Origin: Henckelia pumila
Lineage: Eukaryota > Streptophyta > Magnoliopsida > Lamiales > Gesneriaceae
Reading direction: 5' to 3'
Length of the DNA: 64,000 bases
Assembly: GCF_033568475.1 (NCBI RefSeq)
Contig: NC_133122.1
Coordinates: 152,038,861-152,102,860, forward strand
Position 1 is the first letter of the stretch; every line of letters begins with the position of its first letter. The position numbers and the translations under genes were made by a program. This document shows, piece by piece, positions 11,450 to 21,264 of the stretch. The notes below the pieces were generated by a model. The model did no database searches and was not told where the DNA came from. It saw only the letters and a list, made by a program, of their open reading frames with translations.

Positions 11450-12179
11450 GTAAAATTCATTCCATAGCCCTTTAGATTTTACATATAAGTTTCTCTAAAT
11501 ACAAGTTCTAAACACCCAAGTGATATATAAAACGCTCATCTGATTGATTTGACGAACTGGCTAAATCCTTGAAACTGTTTGAGTTTTATCTCATATCCTC
11601 TCCCAAACATCTAACAGAATAATATGAACTTCTGCATGTATGATTTCTTTTGTAAACAGACTAGTGGTAAGATAAAGAAGAAGTGCTTGATTGATTTGGT
11701 TGGGTTAATGTTTTTGCAGTTGTATACGACGAATAATTCAACAGTAGTGTTTTTTAGAGAGTGAACAATATGAACTTCTGCATATATGTTTTTGCAGTTG
11801 TATACGTTTCCTTGCTGCCAATTTTTGGTGTTTTTGTCCTCCGATTTTTTAAAAAATGAAGACTATTCATGAATTGTGTTAGTATTTGAACTTGTATGGC
11901 CAATCGAAATAAATTTTGATTGTAGTTGCTGCTGATGGAGGGTTCCGAGAAGTGATTCTACAGTTCAGGTACTTCAAAAGTTTTGCAGTTGTTTTGATGA
12001 ACTTTGAAGTTTGCACTTGTATTACTCGTCAGGCTTTCAATTTGTTTTTCATATCTGATCAACGATAGGTGTGCGGGCTGAGTCCTATTTGTTTCCATTC
12101 CAGAATTGCACTTGTCTGCCTCTTTTTGGTATTTAGTGTAGGATAACTAAACCGAATTCTTGGTTTCAGATTGCATTTC
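11450..12179. other. spacer with short repeated motifs
   Basis: No gene recognised. The string TTTTTGCAGTTGTATACG occurs twice (about 11713 and 11788). A segment at 11938-11975 (GAGGGTTCCGAGAAGTGATT) recurs in diverged form at 19453-19492. Confidence 0.5.
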
Positions 12180-12700
12180 GAAGCAGAAAGCTGTGGTGGA
12201 TGGTTATTTGGAAGACTGTCGAGGTCTGTACGACAGAAGGCAGGTTAGTTTCTATTTTCTAGTGTTTGCAGCACATTTATTGGATATCTATAACTTCTTT
12301 GGGAGGATTAAGCAAAAGGGCCGACACTGATTGGTGTTCTTTTTATGTTGCTTTTGATTTTGTTATCAGGTTTCTCTGTGTTCTAAGGTAGTTAAAGGGA
12401 ATTCAATCAAGAAAAGTTTTGTGAGAGAAGCAAAGAAATATGACGCAACCAGTGTAAATGTGTAATAGTGGGGATAACTAAGCACAATGGTTTGGGGTTA
12501 GCAGTTTTGGGTTTTTGTGATATTTCTTTCTTTCTTTTATTTTTTTGTATTTTCCATGTGAATTTTGGGCAAAAGAATATCTTTATCTTTTTCCCCCACC
12601 TTTTTTTTTTCTTTTTGAAAGGGGATTATGGAATTCAATTGCTAAATATTGTGCAAGACCGGCTGCCTCAAAACACATAAGTTTAGAGGATGAGATTGAA
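12180..12700 (+). pseudogene. USP-domain protein-kinase-like fragment
   Basis: Exon 12180-12243 is followed by GT and, after AG, a second exon at 12370-12465. The second reads SKVVKGNSIKKSFVREAKKY and DATSVNV before a TAA. A third stretch near 12625-12680 encodes NSIAKYCARPAASKH. The order resembles the adenine-nucleotide alpha-hydrolase (universal stress protein) domain of plant receptor-like cytoplasmic kinases, where a GSS-KKILVREAK-type block precedes an SVAKYCA-type block. The kinase domain is not present. Assignment rests on two short blocks in the right order. Confidence 0.45.
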
Positions 12701-13118
12701 ACGAGGGTTTCAAGTTTATCAAGCTCGATTTTCTATTGTGCATTTAAGTTATAATTCGAGTTTTGAGGGATTTAATACTGAAAAATTATATATTAAATTT
12801 CATTAAATTTAATGAGGCCTACAGCCGATCCATATAGAAATCATTTCATTCCACAAACAATCAAGGAGCAGAGTCCAATACGGTTTGGCATTACACTTGG
12901 TTGGAGGAATTTTTGTTTCTAAAACTGAACTAATTTGGATCCCTCCAATGAATAGGAGTCTAGATTTGAACTTGGTACAAAAAAAAAGTAGGGTAGGGAA
13001 CGTTCTTCTGGAATAGAAAGCAAAATCATGAAAACACAACAAAAAAAACACTAGATAGACTTGCGAAGAGTCGAGAACATCCAGCGTCGTCGAAGCTCAT
13101 TTTTGTCACTCATAAATG
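12701..13118. other. spacer downstream of the aspartic protease
   Basis: Contains a copy (12864-12897) of the short dispersed repeat also seen at 8908-8943. Otherwise no feature is recognised. Confidence 0.5.
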
Positions 13119-14546
13119 CTATAGTTCGTCATGTACATATCCATCCACTTCATGGCAATCCATCTGCTGGAACGAAAACATCATTTTTCCTAGATCATAT
13201 GAAATGTAATGACCTTGCTGCATCCGAATACCTAGAACACTATAGTTATAACCATTGAACATTGTCTCTGACGGCAAAAATGCTAGGCAAAACTCCCCAT
13301 CTGTCACCTGCGTGAATAAACTTCTCTCATCCACTTTCAAGAGTGCATCATTTTCGAATTGGAATTGCACAGTAGGAAATTTGGCTAAATTGATATACAT
13401 GTCTCCGAAGTAGCACAACTTGGTGTGGTTTTGGACCATATTGGCATAGCTCCGAATCAAAGAAGAACCGATAACATTCTTTATTCCTGCCTCAAATTTT
13501 GCATACTCGACTTGAGGAAGGACGCTATAACTGGAGCCCGAATCCACGATCATCCCACCGGAGTAAGTATCCGGATTCCTCTTGAAAATCATAGGATCAA
13601 TATCCAGCAAACTATTTCCGATTCTTATGCTTACTAAATTTATATAATACTTACCTTGCACAATCATAGGTGTTCCATTTGGCAACTGCTTGGCTTGATC
13701 CCCAATGATTAAAGTGTGGTAAGGATATGACCTATCGTCGTAGTAGCCTAGGCAGTAAGAAAATTTGGAGTAAGACCTCTGCTTCAGTAGAGAACTCGGA
13801 GTATTACCAAGTCCTAGGATTCCATTAGTGTAGATACTAGTTGTCTTCGCACAACCAACCACAACATGTTCAACAACTTCTTCGTGCTTTCCGAACAATT
13901 GCTTCGACGTGCTTCCAATCACCAACGTCTCTGTCGCAAGATGTCCCATGCTATATTCATTATTCCCATAGTGTATCGAATATGCACATCGATTGCGCCT
14001 ATCACACGACACTCCAAAAGTACTATCTATCCCACCGCAATAATCCGAGAGATTGCAATCTTCTGCTTTGTAAGTAGAAGATACTTTTGGGTCGAATATG
14101 GGTTCAGGTATATCCAAACGGCAGGGTAGGCAGTTAAACCAGAGCAAGCTACTCCCCGTGTCCATAAACAGTAATTGTTCGAGTTTTTTCCGTCCCACCC
14201 TCACATATGCAAAGAACCCTCTCCTGGTCGACGGAGAAACTCGAAACTTTGGATATCGAATGAAAGACGACACGTGCGATATCGAGCCGATCAAGTCGAT
14301 CTCAGCTCGATCTTTTACCGTGTGATTTGGATTGTAGAAGGGAGAATATATCGAGTGATAATGAATCAATCTAGTAACCAAGACTGGTGACTTCGAAAAC
14401 CCATGAAAATCTTGTTTCGAAGGGTTCGGTGGTAGTCGAGTCCGTGAAATCTTGGATATCCTTTCCATGAGAATGAACGTCGTAGCCATTATTATCGTTC
14501 CCACACAGAAGAAACAAATGAGCTTCATGATTTCAAGGAGCTTCAT
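13119..14546 (-). CDS. nepenthesin/CDR1-like aspartic protease, single exon, HDEL terminus
   Basis: A 475-residue frame without stops encodes a plant A1 pepsin-like endopeptidase of the atypical nepenthesin/CDR1 class. An N-terminal hydrophobic stretch (about residues 9-26) looks like a signal peptide or anchor. The first catalytic motif is DTGSS (Asp at about residue 129), the flap is YGNNEYSMG, and the second motif is DSGSS (Asp at about residue 335). There are many cysteines, and the C-terminal GHYISYDL...FSFQQMDC block is typical. It lacks introns, as CDR1-type genes usually do, and its length fits the family. The start is the first ATG in frame; a second ATG lies six codons in. The protein ends YVHDEL, an apparent ER-retention signal, odd for a family usually secreted to the apoplast. 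The ATG lies inside the first of five 89-bp tandem units, so four copies of the start region precede it. Confidence 0.85.
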   Translation of the reverse strand: MKLLEIMKLICFFCVGTIIMATTFILMERISKISRTRLPPNPSKQDFHGFSKSPVLVTRLIHYHSIYSPFYNPNHTVKDRAEIDLIGSISHVSSFIRYPKFRVSPSTRRGFFAYVRVGRKKLEQLLFMDTGSSLLWFNCLPCRLDIPEPIFDPKVSSTYKAEDCNLSDYCGGIDSTFGVSCDRRNRCAYSIHYGNNEYSMGHLATETLVIGSTSKQLFGKHEEVVEHVVVGCAKTTSIYTNGILGLGNTPSSLLKQRSYSKFSYCLGYYDDRSYPYHTLIIGDQAKQLPNGTPMIVQGKYYINLVSIRIGNSLLDIDPMIFKRNPDTYSGGMIVDSGSSYSVLPQVEYAKFEAGIKNVIGSSLIRSYANMVQNHTKLCYFGDMYINLAKFPTVQFQFENDALLKVDERSLFTQVTDGEFCLAFLPSETMFNGYNYSVLGIRMQQGHYISYDLGKMMFSFQQMDCHEVDGYVHDEL

Positions 14547-14956
14547 GATTTCAGGGGAGAATGGAAGAAATTGAGTAAACAAATGTGCGCAAATCAGAAG
14601 AAACAAACGAGCTTCAAGATTTCAAGGAGCTTCATGATTTCAGGGGAGAATGGAAGAAATTGAGTAAACAAATGTGCGCAAATCAGAAGAAACAAACGAG
14701 CTTCAAGATTTCAAGGAGCTTCATGATTTCAGGGGAGAATGGATGAAATTCAGTAAACAAATGTGCGCAAATCAGAAGAAACAAACGAGCTTCAAGATTT
14801 CAAGGAGCTTCATGATTTCAGGGGAGAATGGAAGAAATTGAGTAAACAAATGTGCGCAAATCAGAAGAAACAAACGAGCTTCAAGATTTCAAGGAGCTTC
14901 ATGATTTCAGGGGAGAATGGAAACAATTGAGTAAGCAAATGTGCGCAAATCAGAAT
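14520..14956 (-). repeat. 89-bp tandem array duplicating the protease start-codon region (4 uORFs)
   Basis: Five units start at 14520, 14609, 14698, 14787 and 14876, the last one partial. On the minus strand each contains CTGAAATCATGAAGCTCC. In the first unit this ATG (14546) is the protease start. In the other four the same ATG opens a 13-codon uORF, MKLLEILKLVCFF then TGA, at 14594-14635, 14683-14724, 14772-14813 and 14861-14902. The unit is not a multiple of three, and each uORF closes before the next copy. Units are nearly identical, so the array is recent. Confidence 0.9.
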
Positions 14957-15032
14957 CACAACTAGAAATGGATGTTTGTTGATGAAAAACAGTTTAGCGG
15001 GAATTGTAATCTGTAAAGAAGACGACGGTGTG

Positions 15033-15038
15033 TTTATA
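15033..15038 (-). promoter_or_regulatory. candidate TATA box of the aspartic protease
   Basis: The minus strand reads GATTATAAACACACC, giving TATAAA about 490 bases upstream of the start codon. It is just upstream of the repeat array, so transcripts would carry all four uORFs. No other element supports it. Confidence 0.4.
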
Positions 15039-15058
15039 ATCCCTAAATTAACGGATTC

Positions 15059-15838
15059 ATTCAATTTCAATTTGAAAATGCTAGGTGTACAAAAATTAGG
15101 TTACAAAAGATATTTAAAATTACAAAACTAAATTATTTCTACACTTGATTTGGAACAAATCATTCAAAAATGTTTGTTTTATAATTTTAAATGCACTTTG
15201 TATCTAATACATAAGTTTCATTGTACACGTAACATTGATTCATTTCAATAAATATTGACAATAAGAATTTGGCTTTTGTTGAATGAAAATTAATAGAATG
15301 CATGGGTTTTTATTTTTATAATTAAAATAATTTTGGATAACTTTTTTTTTTTTTTTTTTTAAGTTCCAACTATAATATGATTATCTACGTCCGTTTATAT
15401 GATATGATATGAAAACCTTTAATGCAATGACGTGGAATCAAAATTTTAGTTAACTCCATAAACTTTCTAATTTACAGAACACTAACTAATAAAAAAAAAT
15501 TTAGCACAAAAATAATTAATGCTTGCATTTACCATATTTACTTTATTTAAATTAAATTAATAAATATTTATTGGAAAACGTAATTTTATAAATATGCCAA
15601 AAAACTTTTCTAATATTTGCTAAAATATATATTAGCGGATTACGGGTTTTGAACTCATTTAAAACTTAAAGGACAAAGGTTTGGTTTTACCTATAAAAAA
15701 AATCAATAAGTTGGCATGTAAACAATGAACTTGTAGCTAGTTCCACTTTTGAAATGTATTAAGCAGTTTGAATAGTGTTTTTATCACAATAACTAAAATC
15801 GATTGTTTCAATATATATATTTTTTTGTCAAGGAAATG
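15059..15838 (-). repeat. segmental repeat, copy 1 (upstream of the aspartic protease)
   Basis: About 780 bases directly upstream of the protease TATA region align in the same orientation with 20025-20822. They share blocks such as GAAAATTAATAGAATGCATG and TAGCTAGTTCCACTTTTGAA. About 50 bases at 15129-15178 are inverted relative to copy 2. The homology stops where an ACAACGGTT-type repeat block begins. Confidence 0.85.
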
Positions 15839-15867
15839 GCCTAGAACTTAAATAAAAAAACAACATT

Positions 15868-16130
15868 TTATTTAAAACCGTTGTTGTTTAAGGGTATAAG
15901 ACAACGGTTATTTAAAAACGTTGTCTATGAGCGTGTATTTTGGGCCTACGACAACGGTTGTCGGAAAATAAAGAACTATACTTAGTTGAAGACTGTTTAT
16001 GAGCGTTATTTTAATTGACAAAAGACAATGGTGTTTTAAAACCGTTGTCTTTGAGCGTGTATTTTGGGCCTCGACAACGGTTTTGAAGGACTGTTTTTTA
16101 TTGACAATAGACAATACAACCGTTGTTTTT
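15868..16130. repeat. ACAACGGTT/AACCGTTGT subterminal-type repeat block
   Basis: At least seven copies of ACAACGGTT or its complement lie within about 260 bases in both orientations, and GAGCGTGTATTTTGGGCCT occurs twice. Dense short repeats of this motif are typical of the subterminal regions of plant CACTA transposons. No CACTA terminus or 3-bp duplication was found, so the ends are undefined. Confidence 0.5.
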
Positions 16131-16199
16131 GATTTTTTTTTAATTTATTATTTATTTATTTTAAAGGATATATATATATGTCATTTAAATTTTTTTAAA

Positions 16200-16850
16200 A
16201 AAGTAGAGACAAAACTTAAAAGCGGGCTTGCAACTCACGCCTTTTCTCCCACACTTGACTTCGAATCACTCACTCTCACGGTTCGATCCGATGGCGAAAT
16301 CTCGGCTTTCACTGAACCACAACTCCAATCTCTTCCTTCTCCGGTGATTTTTCTCTATCGCTTGCGTGGATTCATCTCGTTTCTGGCCATTTGCTCCACC
16401 GTACGTTCAGCACTCTGCCGTGACCAGAAGCCCTAAATCCAAAATTGTAAGTTTTAAGAAGTCACCCCCAAATCGGTTCAAAGAGATTTTTAAGGTCAAT
16501 ATCAGTCCCTTTACACAGATTTTTAAGATTGTTCGATTCAGTATGTTTATCTCTTTGAATTTAATTTTTTTTGTTGCGATTTTGAATCTGGTAAGTTTAT
16601 CCCTTAAGTTGGGTTTTTGTTGGATTCCGGTAATTTTCCAGTTTTGTTGCGATTTTGAGGCCTTCTCCTACATGGATATTAATGGATATCTTTGGACTGA
16701 TTATCGTAAACATCTCACTAGGATGAGGTCCTTAATCACTGAACTGTTTTCTGTTCGAGGTGAGGTGAATATGAGAGATAATTCTACGTGTCTGTGGACT
16801 GTGGCTATGTGTTATCGGGGAAGCATAGAGTTCAAAGTGAAATAAATTTC
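16200..16850 (+). other. gene-start-like stretch of unknown identity
   Basis: Base composition rises and a CT-rich leader-like sequence (16245-16420) precedes a 159-codon frame (16366-16845) that matches no family I know and is rich in hydrophobic residues. It may be the first exon and intron of a gene carried by the repeat block just upstream. I cannot support a product. Confidence 0.3.
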
Positions 16851-16904
16851 TCTGCTCTTAATCTGTAATTGACGTGGTTGTTTTGTGTGCATATTATACT
16901 TTAC

Positions 16905-16928
16905 AGCATGAGCATGAGCATGAGCATG
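16905..16928 (+). repeat. (AGCATG)4 hexanucleotide microsatellite
   Basis: Four perfect AGCATG units, followed by an imperfect inverted match, CTCATGCTCAT, at about 16938. The minus strand has a long His-Ala reading from this repeat that is not a gene. Confidence 0.85.
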
Positions 16929-17135
16929 AGCAGAGGTCTCATGCTCATTGTCAATTTTATACCTCGGTCTAATGGTCCTTCTATTAGAATCGTTGTTACT
17001 GTGCATTGTATTATTAGTGCTTAAGTTATTATGATTTAAATTGAATATTTTGGATGTGAGGATTGAGGAAGCATGGACATATATATGCACTGATTAAATC
17101 GTTTTTTTTTGCTGCAACTTTGTATTGCAGCTGCC

Positions 17136-17160
17136 ATATATATATATATATATATATATA
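17136..17160. repeat. (TA)n microsatellite
   Basis: Uninterrupted TA dinucleotides directly after TTGCAGCTGCCA. Confidence 0.9.
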
Positions 17161-17849
17161 AAAGCATTTATTTAGTACGCAAATACATACAAATATATAT
17201 GTATATAGCAGAGCAAGTGTTGTGTCATAATATGGCGTTTTAATTCAAAAGACTTTGATGTCAGCAAAATTCAATGAAAAATCATAATTTAATACGATTT
17301 CAGGTTTGTTAGATTAATCAAATTGAGTTACATTTACAGCTGAATCTGATTGATTGAAATCAAATTACATCTCTCTTTATTTTTTAAGATTTCATATTCA
17401 TATATAACCCAAAAAAAAAGAGATGTCATATTAATATAATATAATGACTTTTGTTTTCTGGTTCGAAATAGTATATTGCCTGTTATACATGATGACTATC
17501 ACAACTCACAAGCTTAATGGAGTCGGTGTTATCATATGCAGACGTCATGATCTTGATAGTTATTTGTTAGTTTCTATCATAGACATGTGTACATATTAAT
17601 CTTGTATTCTTGTTCCTAAATTGTTCACGATTAAGTTATCCTTAAAAAGTTGTTAGGATTATGAGGGATATTGGGACATTTTTTTACAATAGAAGTATAC
17701 AATTTCACATATGCATGTTTCGTTATCTTCTGAATTATCTGCATTTTATCCCAAGGAAAAAAGGTCAGTGCAAAACTCTTCTATTTTATGACTCTTTGAG
17801 CTATTATGTATTACATGGCAGCTGATTTCTATGGAAACGCAACACATTG

Positions 17850-18231
17850 TTGACAGGATTGGTGTCCACCCTGCTCCGAGCAGGCAGAGGAATGACACTG
17901 TGGAAAAATTCTGCCAAAGAACCACAACCTGAAAAATTGGAACTCTTCAACTTTGAAAACAATATTTATTCGGTAGTGAGGATCGTGTACTCAACATTTT
18001 TAGCACTCGTCTTCGGTTCAATGTTCTGGGATCGTGGTAGCTAAAGGTACTCAAGAAGGAAACTATTTCAGATAACATTTTATTTTCTAAATCTAGATAA
18101 TTGTTCTCATTTTCAATGCTATACGTCACAGGGGAACAAAGAAAGATATTTTCAATGCTATGGGATCTATGTATCTTCGGTTTTATTTATAGGGGTATCA
18201 GCCAAGATGGCAGCCAAAAATGTCAGACATA
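17850..18231 (+). pseudogene. PDR-type ABCG transporter fragment
   Basis: The frame at 17940-18042 encodes IYSVVRIVYSTFLALVFGSM then FWDRGS, the start of the second ABC2 membrane domain of full-size ABCG (PDR) transporters. After an intron-like gap, 18131-18175 encodes GTKKDIFNAMGSMY, the next conserved block. A frameshift near 18185 is followed by GVSAKMAAKNVRH. Nucleotide-binding domains are absent. It is a decayed genomic fragment of a membrane exporter gene. Confidence 0.65.
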
Positions 18232-18408
18232 GTAATACTCTTTCCTTCGATTTTTTTTTTCAAGTACTGGAATTTTCAACTGTACACCGTCTTTACTTTT
18301 CTGAATTATATGCATTATACGCTTGCATTTGCCTTCCTTTCATCCCTTGATGGTTAATTGTCAATTAGTGATAATTTTCGTTCTACATTTACTTGTAGGC
18401 TGGACTAA

Positions 18409-18735
18409 AGCAGATTGAACGAGTGGATGCATTCGAAAGACGAATTTGAGTTGCCTGGGGGATGGATTTATAAAGTACTCCGGGTCAAAATGCCAGATGC
18501 TCAAAATTCATGGTTCAACGAGAGTATGACGCTTAAAGAATGCAAATTTGAATGCTTAAAGAATTGTTCATGTATGGCATTCACACATTTAAACATAAGC
18601 AGTGGGAGTGGATGCCTTCTTTGGTTTGGTGACTTGGTATATATCAGATCTCTGACAACATATGGACAAGATATTTACATCAGAATGGAATCTTCTGAAT
18701 TATTAGGTAATTTTTTTAGATCAAACATATAAATG
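18409..18735 (+). pseudogene. S-domain (G-type lectin) receptor kinase fragment, PAN/apple domain
   Basis: From about 18490 the frame encodes MPDAQNSWFNESMTLKECKF, then CLKNCSCMAFTHLNIS, SGCLLWFGDLVYI and GQDIYIRMESSEL, the PAN_2/apple domain of SD1-type receptor kinases with conserved cysteines. The preceding block (SGCIRKTNLSCLGDGFIKYS) lies in another frame, because one base is missing near 18482. A splice-like GT follows SSELLG at about 18705. The lectin and kinase domains are missing. A hydrophobic run at about 18985-19020 could be the next exon. Confidence 0.75.
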
Positions 18736-20024
18736 TCAATGCTCGATCTTTTGTGATTTTATATAAATTAAGTGTTATGGATTTGAGGTCTGCTCTTTGC
18801 CAATTTTTTTAATTAATAACCGAAGACTAAATGTTTAAGTAATGTTTCTTTTGCCCACATATAATTGTCTTTTATATTTTATATCCTTTTTAGTTAACTT
18901 AAATATGTTTGTATTTAGCTTCGTGATTTTACAACATTTTCTTTCCAGCTTTTTTTGTAAAACATAGAAGCAGTAAAAATGATCTTGGAGATTGCTCTGC
19001 TCTTGGTTCTGATTGTGTAATTCTTGTTTCACCTACTGGTAAGAATAGTTATGATTCAATATATTCAACTCAATGTGAAATTTAGGAGTGCTTTTATCAT
19101 GTTCATTACTTTTTTTGTCTACCTCTGACTGAGTATAATGGTAGTTCCAATGACCCATATATACTCCCGTTGATTTGTCTACTAATTCATTATTTATCTT
19201 CCCTTTCAAATATTTCTTTCAATATTAATCCAAAAAACGACAAAATGTATTTAGTATTTTATTTAAACCATAAAGTAAAAAGAATTTTCACAAATTGATT
19301 CCATGTTACACGTTGTTTGTCATGTAAAGATGGTTTATTTTATAGAAGTTTGGTAAAATTTAGTTTGTTTGTTTTCAGAGATTGGATCTCTTTTTCCAAT
19401 AGCTTTCTATAAAAATTTGGCAAAAAACATTGTATTAAATTTCATGTTATTACGAGGGTTCCAAGGAGTGATTATACAGTCCAGGTACTTCAAACTTTTA
19501 GAATTGCTCAGGTTTTTGTTTCCTTCAGTGTGTTTGTTTTCATAGATACCGAATTTTTTTACTGATTTGTGAAGTTGATTGGAAAGATTTTATATTGTTG
19601 GGGCCGGTCCCTGAATTCTAGTAGTTTCTTGGTGGGAGAACGAAGGATTTGGAGGTTGAGTTTTTGAAATTGCAACCTCTTTTGCAGTTAGATAGTGTTT
19701 GGGGGCACATTTTACTTACATGGGATCGATATGTGTGTGTGTGTTGTTGTTGATTTGAATGACGCTTGCTATTCTGTGGGAGTGGTGTTTGTGTGTTTGT
19801 TGAGTGTTGTAGCTGCGATTGATATGCTAGAAGGAAACCTTGATTCTGAAGGCTTAAGCTGTAAGATTTAAATAAACCCTGCAAATATTCATAGATCAAA
19901 CATGTACCTCAATGGAGCAGAAAGGTGCCCTTTAAAATCAGAAGGAAAAATTAATTATTTGGTGTGTAAATTTCTTCTAAGTTATAAGTTTCTTGAATTA
20001 AATTGTATCAAGTTAGTTGACCTC
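18736..20024. other. spacer, no supported gene
   Basis: Contains the second copy (19453-19492) of the short segment seen at 11938-11975, both ending CAGGTACTTCAAA. Minus-strand frames around 19618-19899 look like chance readings of GT-rich DNA. Confidence 0.5.
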
Positions 20025-20822
20025 TCTATTTCAATTTGAAAATGTTAGGTGTACAAAAATTAGGTTACAAGTGTATTTAAAATTACAAAACGAATATTTT
20101 TGAAAGATTTGTTTCAAATCAAGTAGGGATAATTTAGCACTTTGTACCCTAATGTATAAGTTTCATTGTACACGTAGCATAATCTATTTCAATAAATATT
20201 GACAACAAGAATTTGGGTTTTGTGGAATGAAAATTAATAGAATGCATGGGTTTTTATTTTTATAATTACAAAAATTTTGGATGATTTTTTTTTTAAAATT
20301 GTTTGTTTAGTTCGAAGATTTTTAAGTTCCAACTATAATATGATTATCTATGTGCATTTATATGATATGATATGAAAACCTTTAATGGGCATAGACGTGG
20401 AATCAAAATTTAGTTAACTCCATAAAATTTCTAATTTACAGAACACTAACTAATAAAATATATTTTTAGCACAACAATAATTAAAGCTTGAAATTACCAT
20501 ATTTACTTTATTTAAATTAAATTAATAAATATTTATAGGAAAATGTAATTTTATAAATATGTCAGAAAACTTTTCTAATATTTGCTAAAATATATATTAG
20601 AGGATTACGGGTTTTGAACTCATTTAAAAATTAAAGGACAAAGGTATGGTTTTACCTAAAAAAAAATCAATAAGTTGGCATGTAAACAATGAACTTGTAG
20701 CTAGTTCCACTTTTGAAATGTATTAAGCAGTTTGAATAGTGTTTTTTTTTATTTATCACAATAACTAAAATCGATTGTTTCAATTTTTATATATATTTTT
20801 CAAGGAAATGGCCTAAAACTTC
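20025..20822 (-). repeat. segmental repeat, copy 2
   Basis: Aligns with 15059-15838 in the same orientation. Within it a roughly 50-base block (20094-20144) is the reverse complement of the equivalent block in copy 1. No protease sequence follows this copy, so only the flanking segment was duplicated or retained. Confidence 0.85.
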
Positions 20823-21264
20823 AAATTTGTCATTCTTGGTTTGTACTTATTATTCTACTAGTATAAATGTACGTGCTCAACACCTAAAATTGCTTATTTT
20901 ATGATAAATTAGTTATATAATTGAATTAAAGATAATACTAATAATAAAATATATAGTAACATTTGTTCTATATATATATGTATATATATTCTAAAGCATA
21001 TCACAATAGCTAAAATCGATTGTTTCAATTTCAGGACAGATATATATTTTTGTCAAGGGAATGGCCTAAAACTTCAAATTTGTCATTCTTGGTTTGTACT
21101 TATTATTCTACTAGTAAAAATGTGCGTGTTCCGCACGTAAAATCACTTATTTCATGATAAATTAGTTATATAATTGAGTTAAAAATAATACTAATAATGA
21201 AATATACAGTGACATTTATTTTATATATATATATATATATATGTATATATTCTAAAGCATATCA
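20757..21264 (-). mobile_element. two tandem Helitron-like 3' termini
   Basis: A unit of about 250 bases occurs twice in direct tandem (20757-21000 and 21001-21264), each beginning CACAATARCTAAAATCGATT. Each contains ACTAGT (20857-20862; 21110-21115) followed at once by a short hairpin. In the second copy this is GTGCG TGTTC CGCAC (21122-21136); in the first it is degenerate. Read on the minus strand this is hairpin then CTAG then T, the layout of Helitron 3' ends inserted between A and T. The 5' end was not located; the AT-rich tract to the right may be the body. Confidence 0.45.

Larger units (their letters stand above)
16851..17846. other. AT-rich spacer
   Basis: Apart from the hexanucleotide repeat and a (TA)n run at 17136-17160, no gene, RNA or transposon end is recognised. 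Confidence 0.5.

Noticed and set aside
13119..14606. Longer 495-residue form of the aspartic protease
   Set aside because: Its first codon would be TTG (14606). The first ATG in frame is at 14546, and the extra residues come from the neighbouring repeat unit.
16812..17090. Minus-strand 92-codon frame with a His-Ala repeat
   Set aside because: It is a translation of the AGCATG microsatellite and AT-rich flank, with no conserved domain.
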